15,720 nt of DNA from positions 1 through 15,720 of the forward strand of contig JALGTI010000176.1 of the NCBI GenBank assembly GCA_029821455.1, read 5' to 3'. This DNA comes from Candidatus Zipacnadia bacterium (GTDB lineage Bacteria > Armatimonadota > Zipacnadia > Zipacnadales > Zipacnadaceae). Positions 7,051 to 15,274 of this stretch are shown here, piece after piece. The notes beneath the pieces were generated by a model. The model was not told the origin of the DNA and did not search any database. It saw nothing but the letters and a program-made list of their open reading frames with translations. The translations under genes were made by a program, and so were the position numbers. Position 1 is the stretch's first letter, and every line of letters begins with the position of its first letter.

Positions 7051-8052
7051 ATGGAGTACGTACGTTTTGGCAACACCGGTTTGACCGTCTCACATTTGTG
7101 TCTGGGGGCAATGACATTCCCTGAGACTTGCGATGAGCAGACGGCCAGGAGCATTGTGGACAAGGCGCTGGACCAAGGCATCAGCTTCATTGACACGGCT
7201 GATTCGTACGGTCCGCGTACGAGTGAGGAGTTTCTGGGGCGTGCCCTGAAGGGTAAGCGAGACAAGGTAGTGCTGGCCACCAAGTTCTGGATCAAGCTCT
7301 ACGACGACCCGGTGGGTGGGGGCTGCTCGCGCTATCACCTAATGCGCACCGTGGAGGGTGCCCTCCAGCGGCTTCAGACCGACCACATTGATCTGTTGCA
7401 ACTCCATCATCCCGATGATAAGACGCCCGTGGAGGAGACAATGTCCACCCTCGACACTCTTATCAAGCAGGGCAAGGTCCGCTATTGGGGTGTCAGCAAC
7501 CACTACGCGTGGCAGATGGCGCACATGTTAGGCGTCAGTGCCCTGCACAACTGGGAGCCGCTTGTCTCCATCCAGGCCCGCTATGCGATCACTGACCGGG
7601 TTGTGGAGAATGAGACAGTGCCGTTCTGCCAGCGCTTCAACATTGCGATGATGGGCTACGGCCCGCTGGATGGTGGCCTACTAACCGGCAAGTACAAACG
7701 AGGCGAGCTACCACCTCAAGGGTCTCGCGCTGCAGAATCAAAGTGGTTTGCTGAGCGCCTCAGCGACCGGCTCTTTGATGTTGTGGAGCTGTTGAGTGAA
7801 ATCGGTGCGAAATACGGCATTGGAAATAACCAACTTGCACTGGCGTGGTTGCTGTCACGGCCGCTCAATCTGATCCCGATACTGGGCGGCAGCAAACCTG
7901 AGCACTTCGACCAGGTGTATAATGTCTGCGAGCTTGAAATAGATCCTGAAGACCTCAAGCGCATAGACGAGGCGTCCGAATGGGCCCGCTACCAGCCATT
8001 CGGCAATCAGCACGTCGTCGGTGGGGCGCCCTTGGCACATAATCGCTTGTAG
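7051..8052 (+). CDS. Aldo/keto reductase
   Basis: This is a 333-residue cytoplasmic NADPH-dependent oxidoreductase with a TIM-barrel fold. It starts with the typical RFGNTGLTVSHLCLGAMTF. The catalytic tetrad is visible: D48 and Y53 in FIDTADSYG, K78 in VLATKF and H119 in DLLQLHHPD. GVSNHYAWQM and LLTGKYKRGE follow, and IPILGGSKPEHF near the C-terminus belongs to the cofactor-binding region. It resembles bacterial YhdN/AKR11-12-like enzymes; the aldehyde or ketone substrate cannot be told. The ATG at 7051 has AGGAAGG upstream and gives the family's usual N-terminus. An in-frame TTG at 6982 with its own GGGAGG would add 23 mostly charged residues and cannot be excluded. It lies 94 bases after the methyltransferase and 42 bases before the ABC ATPase. 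Confidence 0.93.
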   Translation: MEYVRFGNTGLTVSHLCLGAMTFPETCDEQTARSIVDKALDQGISFIDTADSYGPRTSEEFLGRALKGKRDKVVLATKFWIKLYDDPVGGGCSRYHLMRTVEGALQRLQTDHIDLLQLHHPDDKTPVEETMSTLDTLIKQGKVRYWGVSNHYAWQMAHMLGVSALHNWEPLVSIQARYAITDRVVENETVPFCQRFNIAMMGYGPLDGGLLTGKYKRGELPPQGSRAAESKWFAERLSDRLFDVVELLSEIGAKYGIGNNQLALAWLLSRPLNLIPILGGSKPEHFDQVYNVCELEIDPEDLKRIDEASEWARYQPFGNQHVVGGAPLAHNRL

Positions 8053-8094
8053 CCAGGCACAGGACCGACAATAGTGGGACTGTGAGGGATAGTT

Positions 8095-8907
8095 ATGCAG
8101 AGTGTAGGTTTAGGTACTGCCGGCGAGATCGTCATCAGTGTGCAGCACGTAGACTTCGCCTATGATGGCCGACCGGTGCTGGAAGATTGCAGCTTGGAGG
8201 TGACAGCAGGTGAGTTCCTGGGCCTGATCGGGCCGAATGGCGGAGGCAAGACCACGCTGCTGCGGCTGATGCTTGGGGAACTGTCCCCCCGGGCTGGCAG
8301 TGTCAGTATCTTCGGATTGCCGGCTACAGAGCTGGGCCGTCGCCGCAGCCTTATCGGCTATGTTCCGCAGCGCGAAACCCTCGATTGGGACTTCCCGGCC
8401 ACGGCACTGGATGTGGTGGTGATGGGGGCATTCGGCAGCCTGGGTATCGGCCGACGTGTCGGTCAAGATGTCCGCGAGCAGGGGCGACGCGTGCTCAAGA
8501 TGCTTGGGGTACCAGATATTGCTGACCGTCCGATCAGCAAGCTGTCCGGCGGTCAGCAGCAGCGGATCTTTGTAGCACGCGCACTGATCGCTCAGCCGCG
8601 CCTGCTGTTGCTGGACGAGCCGACCACTGGCGTTGACATCGGTGGCATCGAGGCCTTCTTCAGTCAGATCCGCGAACTTAAGCAGCGCCTCGACCTTACA
8701 GTCATCATGGCCTCCCACGACGTGCAACACCTGCGGCACGTCGCCGACAAGTTGGCTTGCATTCGCCGCTCTATCCACTGGCACGAGCGCGCGGATGCAA
8801 TATCTGACGAACGGCTGACCTCGGTCGAGGATATCTGCGAACTGGATGCATATCTGACCCATCGCCGGACCTACCATCGCAGCGAGGGCGAGTCCCATGA
8901 CCTCTGA
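8095..8907 (+). CDS. ABC transporter ATPase, zinc/manganese type
   Basis: This 270-residue ATP-binding subunit has Walker A GPNGGGKTT at 46-54, the Q loop at Q92 (VPQRETLDWDFP, a form typical of ZnuC/MntB-like subunits), signature LSGGQQQR at 150-157, Walker B LLLLDEP with D174/E175, and H-loop H208 (ASHDV). It should energise metal import through the permease encoded next, whose gene overlaps it by 11 bases. GAGGG lies before the ATG. The metal (Zn, Mn or Fe) cannot be decided from sequence alone. Nothing resembling the ZnuA/MntA solute-binding lipoprotein is encoded beside it. Confidence 0.95.
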   Translation: MQSVGLGTAGEIVISVQHVDFAYDGRPVLEDCSLEVTAGEFLGLIGPNGGGKTTLLRLMLGELSPRAGSVSIFGLPATELGRRRSLIGYVPQRETLDWDFPATALDVVVMGAFGSLGIGRRVGQDVREQGRRVLKMLGVPDIADRPISKLSGGQQQRIFVARALIAQPRLLLLDEPTTGVDIGGIEAFFSQIRELKQRLDLTVIMASHDVQHLRHVADKLACIRRSIHWHERADAISDERLTSVEDICELDAYLTHRRTYHRSEGESHDL

Positions 8908-9736
8908 GCTTGGCTTCTGGCAGGCGCTTGCCCAGTTCAAGTTTATGCAGCAAGCACTGCTAGCCGGTCTCATCGTTGGCGGCCTGTGCTCAGTGCTCTC
9001 TGTCTACGTCGTCCTGCGCAAGATGGCCTTCATTGGGCAGGGCATCTCGCATGCAGCTTTCGGAGGCATTGCCTTGGGGCTGTTGCTTGCTCCCGCCGGG
9101 GCCTACCACGACCTGTGGATGAGCCTCATCACCACCGCGTTCTGTGTGGCCGTGGCCGTCGCTATCGGGGTCGCTAGTGCCAGGGGCCGGCTTTCTGCCG
9201 ATAGCGCTATCGGCATCTTCCTTGCCTCTTCAATGGCTCTGGGCGTGCTGTTGATTGCCCTCCGCACTGCTTACAGTGCCGACATCATAACCTATCTGTT
9301 TGGCTCCATCCTGGCGGTCACGCCCCAGGATGTATGGCTAATGTTGGGCCTGGCAGTTGTGGTATCAGGCACCGTGGCTGTGCTATTTAAGGAGCTGCTT
9401 TACTATACCTTCGACCCAGATATGGCCCGCGCCAGTGGCCTGCCGGCCGATTTCCTGCACTACCTGCTCCTGGTGCTTCTGGCACTCACTATTGTTGTGT
9501 CGGTAAAGGTAGTTGGCATTGTGCTGCTGAATGCCTTCCTGGTCATCCCGGGAGCGACTGCAAAGCTGCTAACCAGGCGCTTCAGCACGATGATGCTAAT
9601 CGCGGTGATAATTGGTGTCCTCTCCAGCTTCGTGGGCCTGTATGTCTCCCACCTCAGAGCGATTCCATCAGGGGCGACGATAGTGCTGACGCAGTTTGTG
9701 GTCTTCTGCGTGGCATACCTCTTTGCGCGCAAGTGA
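8897..9736 (+). CDS. ABC transporter permease, zinc/manganese (ABC-3) family
   Basis: This 279-residue membrane protein has about eight hydrophobic segments. Its N-terminal part (MQQALLAGLIVGGLCSVLSVYVVLRKM, then FIGQGISHAAFGGIALG) is characteristic of ABC-3/ZnuB-type permeases. The later KVVGIVLLNAFLVIPGATAKLLTRR block is the family's conserved C-terminal region. It forms the channel for the ATPase encoded just upstream. The 11-base overlap indicates translational coupling. The Nif3-like gene starts 50 bases downstream, so it may belong to the same transcript. Confidence 0.95.
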   Translation: MTSELGFWQALAQFKFMQQALLAGLIVGGLCSVLSVYVVLRKMAFIGQGISHAAFGGIALGLLLAPAGAYHDLWMSLITTAFCVAVAVAIGVASARGRLSADSAIGIFLASSMALGVLLIALRTAYSADIITYLFGSILAVTPQDVWLMLGLAVVVSGTVAVLFKELLYYTFDPDMARASGLPADFLHYLLLVLLALTIVVSVKVVGIVLLNAFLVIPGATAKLLTRRFSTMMLIAVIIGVLSSFVGLYVSHLRAIPSGATIVLTQFVVFCVAYLFARK

Positions 9737-9786
9737 GCAAATTCTCAGGGCCACTACCAATGGATTGCATAAGGGAGGAATAGTGA

Positions 9787-10578
9787 ATGATAGTTCAGGA
9801 CTTCGATGCTTTTCTGCGCAACCTGGACGCCGAGGCCCGGGGCGAAGAGCACTGTGATGGCCTCAAGTGGGGTGACCTGCAGATGGAAGTGCGTGCGGTC
9901 GGCGTCACCTGGATGGCCTCAATGCCGGTGCTGGAAGAGGCGGCCGCCAAGGGCATCAACCTCATCATCACTCACGAGCCAACCTTCTGGTATCACGGGA
10001 CACCTAAGAACCCGGAACTGCAGCGTTGCGCGAAAGAGGGTGTGGACGTTTCATTCAAGACCGATTTCCTCGACAAGCATGGCATTGCGGTCATTCGCGC
10101 GCACGACTGTTGGGATCGCTATCCTGAATACGGCATTGAAGACTCACTGCGCAAAGTGCTGGGGCTACCGGAGCCGATTGAGTACCTGGGGGGCTTTCAC
10201 AGCCTCTATCAGATCCCACAGACCACGCTGGGCGAGCTGGCCCGGCACTGCAAGGCGAAGCTGGGCCTGCCCTCACTCAGGGTCAGCGGAGACCTAGATA
10301 AGCCCGTGGAGAAGTTGGTGCTCGCCTACGGTGCCTCCAGCGGCACCGAGCGGTACTATCGCTTCTGGCAGAAGGGCGCCGCTGCCGTCATTTCGGGAGA
10401 GCAGTGCGAGTGGGCCGATGTGCGCCCGGCCATAGATATGGGCCTGGGGGTCATCGAGCTGGGGCACTCCAACACGGAGGCGTTTGGGATGGAGGGTTTG
10501 GCACGGCTCCTCAAGGAACACTTTCCCGACATCCCGATTGAGCACATCGCGGCCGGAGATTCATTCCAATACGTGTAG
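9787..10578 (+). CDS. Nif3-family (DUF34) dinuclear-metal protein
   Basis: This 263-residue protein belongs to the Nif3/YbgI-like family, which forms toroidal hexamers with a two-metal site and has no agreed function. Metal ligands can be located: H63 in IITHEP, D110 (with H106) in IRAHDCWD, and H227/E231 in IELGHSNTE. The family normally has two histidines in the first motif (THHP); here the second is E64, which would alter one metal position. The size matches short, single-part family members without the inserted PII-like domain. GGGAGG lies 8 bases before the ATG. It follows the metal ABC permease and precedes nth; the family's suggested link to metals makes this order noteworthy, but a functional tie is inference. 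Confidence 0.88.
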   Translation: MIVQDFDAFLRNLDAEARGEEHCDGLKWGDLQMEVRAVGVTWMASMPVLEEAAAKGINLIITHEPTFWYHGTPKNPELQRCAKEGVDVSFKTDFLDKHGIAVIRAHDCWDRYPEYGIEDSLRKVLGLPEPIEYLGGFHSLYQIPQTTLGELARHCKAKLGLPSLRVSGDLDKPVEKLVLAYGASSGTERYYRFWQKGAAAVISGEQCEWADVRPAIDMGLGVIELGHSNTEAFGMEGLARLLKEHFPDIPIEHIAAGDSFQYV

Positions 10579-10595
10579 AAGCGAGGGTGGTGGAT

Positions 10596-11279
10596 ATGCC
10601 ACAAGAGAGTAAGACTGATAAGCAGAAACGTGCACTGCAGATACTGGAGCTAATGCACGAGACATACCCAGGCGCGACGACGGCACTGAACTGGCGCACT
10701 CCGCTGGAACTCCTCATTGCCACCGTCCTCTCGGCTCAGTGCACCGATGAAAAAGTCAATCAGGTGACCGCCGAGCTATTCAACAAGTACGAGACCTGCG
10801 CGGACTGGGCAGCAGTTGATCAGGAGGTGCTGGAGCAGGAGATACGCCCCACCGGATTCTTCCGCAACAAGGCCAAGTCAATTCGGGGCGCTTGCGCAGC
10901 CATCTGCGAGCGTTTTGGCGGCGAGGTGCCGCAGACGATGGAAGAGATGCTGACCCTGCCTGGAGTGGCTCGCAAGACGGCCAACGTCGTCCTGGGGACA
11001 GCGTTCGGCGTAGCCGAGGGTATTGTGGTGGACACTCACGTCTCGCGCCTGGCGCTGCGCATGGGCCTCGCGCCTCAGCAAAAAACCAAGAGCATCAATA
11101 CCGACAAGATCGAGCAGGCCTTGATGGAGCTGTTTCCCCGCGATCAGTGGGTCTTCATCGCGCACGCCCTCATCTGGCACGGCCGCCGTATCTGCCCAGC
11201 CAGGAAGCCTATGTGTGACGAATGCCGAGTCAATGAATTGTGTCCGAAGGTGGGGGTCCAAGTAGTCCAGGTAGACTAA
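10596..11279 (+). CDS. nth: Endonuclease III (DNA glycosylase/AP lyase)
   Basis: This 227-residue enzyme removes oxidised pyrimidines and cuts the strand in base excision repair. The helix-hairpin-helix LPGVARKTANVVL carries catalytic lysine K127, and the catalytic aspartate is D146 in VDTHVSR. The C-terminal cysteines C200, C207, C210 and C216 keep the C-x6-C-x2-C-x5-C spacing of the 4Fe-4S cluster. The length is normal. The ATG at 10596 is preferred (GAGGG 8 bases before it); GTG codons at 10587 and 10590 are in frame and would add two or three residues. It begins 17 bases after the Nif3-like gene, so the two are probably co-transcribed. Its stop overlaps by four bases the end of the convergent kinase gene. 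Confidence 0.96.
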   Translation: MPQESKTDKQKRALQILELMHETYPGATTALNWRTPLELLIATVLSAQCTDEKVNQVTAELFNKYETCADWAAVDQEVLEQEIRPTGFFRNKAKSIRGACAAICERFGGEVPQTMEEMLTLPGVARKTANVVLGTAFGVAEGIVVDTHVSRLALRMGLAPQQKTKSINTDKIEQALMELFPRDQWVFIAHALIWHGRRICPARKPMCDECRVNELCPKVGVQVVQVD

Positions 11280-12266
11280 CCCTGGAATCCGGTCCAATCC
11301 ATCTCATCATTCTCATCCAGAAACTTCACCGTCTCTTCCAGCCCTCGCACACCTCTCGTCGTTCCCGTGGCCGTGCAGCACAGCGCCCCTACTGCACAGG
11401 CCAGGCGGGCGGTGTGCTCCAGGTCCCAGCCGCGCAACGTGCCCAGCAGGAAGCCAGCCACAAATGCATCCCCGGCCCCGGTGCCATCTACCACCTCAAC
11501 CGAATAAGCCGGCAGCCGCAACTCGGTCTCAACAGTTCGCACGTAGCAGCCCTGTTCACCCATCTTGAGGGCTACAGTGCTGATGCCCAGATCCAGCAGC
11601 GCGGCCGCAATATCAGCCGGCTCTGTGCGCCCGGTGAGTTCCTCCGCCTCGGCGAGGCTGGGCAGGAAGATGTCGGCCTCCCGCAGGACCGGCTCCAGCA
11701 CGTCCATCCAGCGCCCCGTGTGGTCCCAGGCACTATCAACACAGGTGGTCACTCCCCTGGCGAGCGGCACGCAGCACCGAGGCGGCCGGCTCCCCGTCAA
11801 AGCCCGGCATCAGCAGCGCCCCCGCATAATGCAGGATCCGTGCAGACGTGATGAAGTCGAGGTCCAGTTGATCTGGTTCCAGGCGGGCATTGGCGCCGAT
11901 GTGATGGACAAATGTGCGCTCCCCGGCGCTATCAACCATAATCAGCGTAGCAGAAGTGCCGGCAGCGGGAACCTGCACGATGCGGCTGGCGTCTACGCCA
12001 GCCTCCGCCAGTGTGGTAGTGACAAACCCTCCGAACCCATCCTGGCCGACCGCCCCAATAACACTGACATCGGCCCCCAGCTTGTTGAGGCCAATGCCGG
12101 TGTTGGCCGCGCAGCCGCCGATGCCGATGCCTATCTCATCAACCAGGGACAATCTCCCACGCTCCGGCCACTCATCAACTGGCCGCCCCCAGACATCAGC
12201 GACAAGAATGCCAAGACAGACGACTTCAGGAGCAATGCTACCTTGTTGGGTTTCCTGTGAACTCAT
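11276..12266 (-). pseudogene. PfkB-family sugar kinase interrupted by a single-base frameshift
   Basis: Two adjacent frames encode the halves of one ribokinase-like protein. The N-terminal half starts at ATG 12266 (GGAG 8 bases upstream), has CLGILVADVWG and PfkB signature 1 (IGGCAANTGIGLNKLG), and runs into a stop at 11736. The C-terminal half, in the other frame, begins around GVTTCVDSAWD and has ADIFLPSLAEAEELTG and signature 2 (VVDGTGAGDAFVAGF) with the catalytic aspartate. Removing one G from the four-G run at 11754-11757 rejoins them as ...SVLRAARQGVTTCVDSAWD... The region is 991 bases, so minus one base gives exactly 329 codons and a stop, the usual family length. Both halves look well conserved, so the break is recent or a sequencing error. 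It follows the FG-GAP gene by 32 bases. The sugar substrate is unknown. Confidence 0.88.
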
Positions 12267-12298
12267 GGCTATCACTCCAAAACGACATCGTTCAGGAC

Positions 12299-15106
12299 TT
12301 ACTCGTCAAGCACGTAGCCGCCACTGATAATCTCTGAGAAGCCGTCATTATCCACGTCAGCTATCTTGAGTCCAGGCTGATAGACGGGATCCTGACACTG
12401 CCACAGAACGCGCGGCCTGCCATCCTCGCCAACGCCGATGGCCCACATCTGATGGGAGTTTGAGCCGATCCACTCGATACGTCCGTCACCGTTGATGTCA
12501 CAGGCTGACACCCAGGGGGTGCTACTGATCCCCAGCTCGTCGCCGGTCCACTCGATCTCGCCTGTGCGTACGTCGCGGCACTCAAACTGCGCCATTATGA
12601 TCGTCTCGGCCCGGCCATCCAAGTCTATGTCCACTGCAGCGGCACTCTCACCCCATCGTTTGCCCCGCGCGCCCCACAGCGGCTCCTCGGTTCGCAAATC
12701 CCAGGCTCCATAGCCATCCGTATTGCCCGCTGATATTACCGTGTCTGGGTCGCCGTCCAAGTCAGAGTCGGCGATCCGTATGTGGCCGTAGGCGGTCCAG
12801 CCCGTGCCTTCGGGGAGAACGCCGGACAGATTATGGGTAAACCAATGGGGCTTGATGTGGAAGCTGCCGTCTCGCCCGTTGATGACGTTGATAAAAGCAC
12901 GGCTATACGACAGCACGTCGTCAATGCCATCATGGTTGAAATCAAACACAGGCGCCCAGGTTGAAGGGCAGATGTCATTGTCATCCGCTTCGGTGCGATC
13001 CGCTCGCCACAGAACGCTGCCATCGCGGCCATCCAGAGCAATGCAGTCTCCGCCTGCTCCACCATAGCTGCGGCCCAATCCACGCGGCACAAAGACATCC
13101 AGCACGCCGTCGCCGTTGAACTCTCCAAAGTTGATACGGTGAACAGGCGGGACGTCAGCCCCAACGGTTGTTTCCTGTATCACAGCCGTCCAGCGCTCCG
13201 TACCATCGTGGTTGAATAGCGTCACCTGTCCCACTTGCCCCGGCTCACCGGTTGCCAGCAGCACTTCGCGCTTCCTGTCGCCGTCGAGGTCGGGAGCATG
13301 AATGGCACTGTGCTTTGAGTGCACTTGCAAGATAGGTGCACCTCTCACGCGCCAGACTTCCTGCAGCAGATCGCTTCCCTCAGCCGGCAGATGAAACGCG
13401 CCGACAAAGCCACCACTGAACGCACCCAGAATCTCATTGATACCATCGCCGTCGAGGTCAGCCACTGAGACCGCTGACAGGACATCGTCAACCTGCTTCT
13501 GCTCAGGACGCAGTTCTAGCAGCGGCTCCCCGTCGGCGCCTAATACGTACCAGGCTCCGGTGTCATCGCCCACCAGCATCTCGGGCCCCGGTTCGGGGCG
13601 CATATCGTCCCATGCGGCGACTGTCAGGTTATCGCGCCCCTCTATCCCGAACTCGGCTACCACCTCTGCCTCTCCAGCCTGGCTCATTCCTACGACCAAG
13701 ATCCTGTCGGCCAGCCTGTCGCCGTCGTCATCCTTGCCGACCAGGAACTCGAGCCTGCCATCCGCATTGAAGTCTTGGATGAAGACATCGAGCGGATCCT
13801 GGCAGCGCCCGCCGTGGCCCGCCTCCATCTCATAGTGCTTGTTATACTGAACATCGGCCGCTTCAGCGCGCCACAACTCGACAAATTCTGGCCCTCCTGC
13901 TGTGGTCTTGAGGGTGCCCAGCACTACTCCAGTCATCTTAGCAACGTTGCGAGGGATCATCGGTGCGGCGATGATCTCAGCCATCCCGTCACCATTGAGG
14001 TCAGCGACTTGATGCAGGTACAGGTGTGGAACTGCCCATTCGAGGCTGCCATCGGCGGTAGAATAGCAATACAATGTCCAGTCTGTGCTCTTGTGGTGCA
14101 CAGAGATGACAATCTCATCCTCGCCATCACCGTCCACGTCGGCCAGGGAGGTCAATGCCGCGTGCATTGAGTGCTCACCAATCGGATACCATGAGTCAAT
14201 GAGTTTGTGCCAGCGCACCGGCTGGTCGGGGACGTTGGGCTGCAGGACGGCCAGCCGCAAGTTGATAATGTCCTCGATGAGCACGATCTCAGGAATGTCA
14301 TCACTGTCCACGTCACGGACGAAGATTTGGCTGTAATGGCGTCTACCTGCCCCGCCAACCAGAGGCGTGTCGAACACCCATTCACCGTCAGGCAGCGACA
14401 CCGCGCCGATCTGACCGCAGCCGGAGAACGCCAGCGCGTAGCTGCCTTTGCCATCAATATCACCAACTACGGCGCTGCCATAGTCACTCACCGAGTAGGC
14501 ATCCTTGAGCGTCTTCTCCCACGCCAATTCTCCGCTGGCAAGGCCATTGGGGAAGTGATAATAGCGCCCCAGGACGATGTGTTGGGGATCACCGTTGACT
14601 GTGTGGGCTAGTTCGAGGCCCGGGCTGTCAGGGTCAAAGTCTCCAATGCTAAGACCTGCACGCCCACCGGCGCGCCCGGAATCCCAGATCAGCTCCCCGC
14701 TTGCGGCGTTGTAGATCGTCGTGGTGCAGACGATCTCGAGCGTCCCGTCTCCGTCCATATCAACGATATGGTCAAAGTCCCTGAGATTGCTTCCCCAAAG
14801 GTTCTCGCCGGTCCGTGGGTCGGTACAGACCACCTGACCACTTGGCTTCCACAGCAACTCCGGCTTCCCGTCGCCGTCTACGTCAGCAATGCAGGACCAG
14901 TTATCCATCGGCCCGCCGGCGTGCGTGCTCCCGATCTTGAGAGGTATCACGCGGCTGGGCGCCTCAACCATCCGCCCCGCCAGCGCCTGACAGCAGCTAT
15001 GGACAGTATCCCCGCCGGGCATCCACCACTGGCCGCCCTCGGCTGCAGAAGCTGGGCCGGCTACCAGGCAGAGCGCCATACATATTAGGAGTAGCCTATG
15101 GGGCAT
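12299..15106 (-). CDS. Secreted FG-GAP/VCBS-repeat beta-propeller protein
   Basis: This 935-residue protein starts with a signal peptide (hydrophobic core LLLICMALCLVAG, likely cut after residue 21 at ASA). The rest is a chain of propeller blades marked by about 16 calcium-loop motifs of the DxDGDGxxE type, beginning near residues 75, 116, 156, 216, 265, 323, 369, 445, 550, 606, 662, 722, 780, 826, 870 and 917. Between them are PQQ-propeller-like turns such as TGENLWG, SGELIWD, DGSLEWA and DGSVLWR. Such proteins are exported and bind calcium, ligands or polysaccharide; no catalytic domain is visible. Spacing of 40-100 residues suggests more than one propeller. GAAGG lies 7 bases before the ATG. 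The kinase gene follows after 32 bases, so they are probably co-transcribed. Confidence 0.92.
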   Translation of the reverse strand: MPHRLLLICMALCLVAGPASAAEGGQWWMPGGDTVHSCCQALAGRMVEAPSRVIPLKIGSTHAGGPMDNWSCIADVDGDGKPELLWKPSGQVVCTDPRTGENLWGSNLRDFDHIVDMDGDGTLEIVCTTTIYNAASGELIWDSGRAGGRAGLSIGDFDPDSPGLELAHTVNGDPQHIVLGRYYHFPNGLASGELAWEKTLKDAYSVSDYGSAVVGDIDGKGSYALAFSGCGQIGAVSLPDGEWVFDTPLVGGAGRRHYSQIFVRDVDSDDIPEIVLIEDIINLRLAVLQPNVPDQPVRWHKLIDSWYPIGEHSMHAALTSLADVDGDGEDEIVISVHHKSTDWTLYCYSTADGSLEWAVPHLYLHQVADLNGDGMAEIIAAPMIPRNVAKMTGVVLGTLKTTAGGPEFVELWRAEAADVQYNKHYEMEAGHGGRCQDPLDVFIQDFNADGRLEFLVGKDDDGDRLADRILVVGMSQAGEAEVVAEFGIEGRDNLTVAAWDDMRPEPGPEMLVGDDTGAWYVLGADGEPLLELRPEQKQVDDVLSAVSVADLDGDGINEILGAFSGGFVGAFHLPAEGSDLLQEVWRVRGAPILQVHSKHSAIHAPDLDGDRKREVLLATGEPGQVGQVTLFNHDGTERWTAVIQETTVGADVPPVHRINFGEFNGDGVLDVFVPRGLGRSYGGAGGDCIALDGRDGSVLWRADRTEADDNDICPSTWAPVFDFNHDGIDDVLSYSRAFINVINGRDGSFHIKPHWFTHNLSGVLPEGTGWTAYGHIRIADSDLDGDPDTVISAGNTDGYGAWDLRTEEPLWGARGKRWGESAAAVDIDLDGRAETIIMAQFECRDVRTGEIEWTGDELGISSTPWVSACDINGDGRIEWIGSNSHQMWAIGVGEDGRPRVLWQCQDPVYQPGLKIADVDNDGFSEIISGGYVLDE

Positions 15107-15206
15107 TGGACGGCCTTCTCTCTAACTCCAGGTTAGTGACCGCCACATGGGACTTCGTCAAAGTATCGGTCCGGTCCTTCCCCATCCGGTAGGAGGCGTG
15201 GTTACC

Positions 15207-15235
15207 TTGACAGTGGCCGGTGGGCTGCCTATACT
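15207..15235 (+). promoter_or_regulatory. Sigma70-type promoter of the SpoIIIAA-like ATPase gene
   Basis: A perfect TTGACA at 15207-15212 is followed after exactly 17 bases by TATACT at 15230-15235. Transcription should start near 15242, 33 bases before the ATG at 15275. Confidence 0.75.
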
Positions 15236-15274
15236 TCGCCGTGGGGAGAGACAATCCAAGGAGCAGTGTGGAAT

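Noticed and set aside
8110..8973. A long open frame antisense to the ABC ATPase.
   Set aside because: It mirrors the clearly real ATPase gene, has no recognisable domain and no convincing SD; codon structure explains the openness.
15121..15180. TTGACG on the minus strand as a -35 box for the FG-GAP gene.
   Set aside because: No acceptable -10 lies 16-18 bases away; the nearest candidate needs a 20-base spacer.
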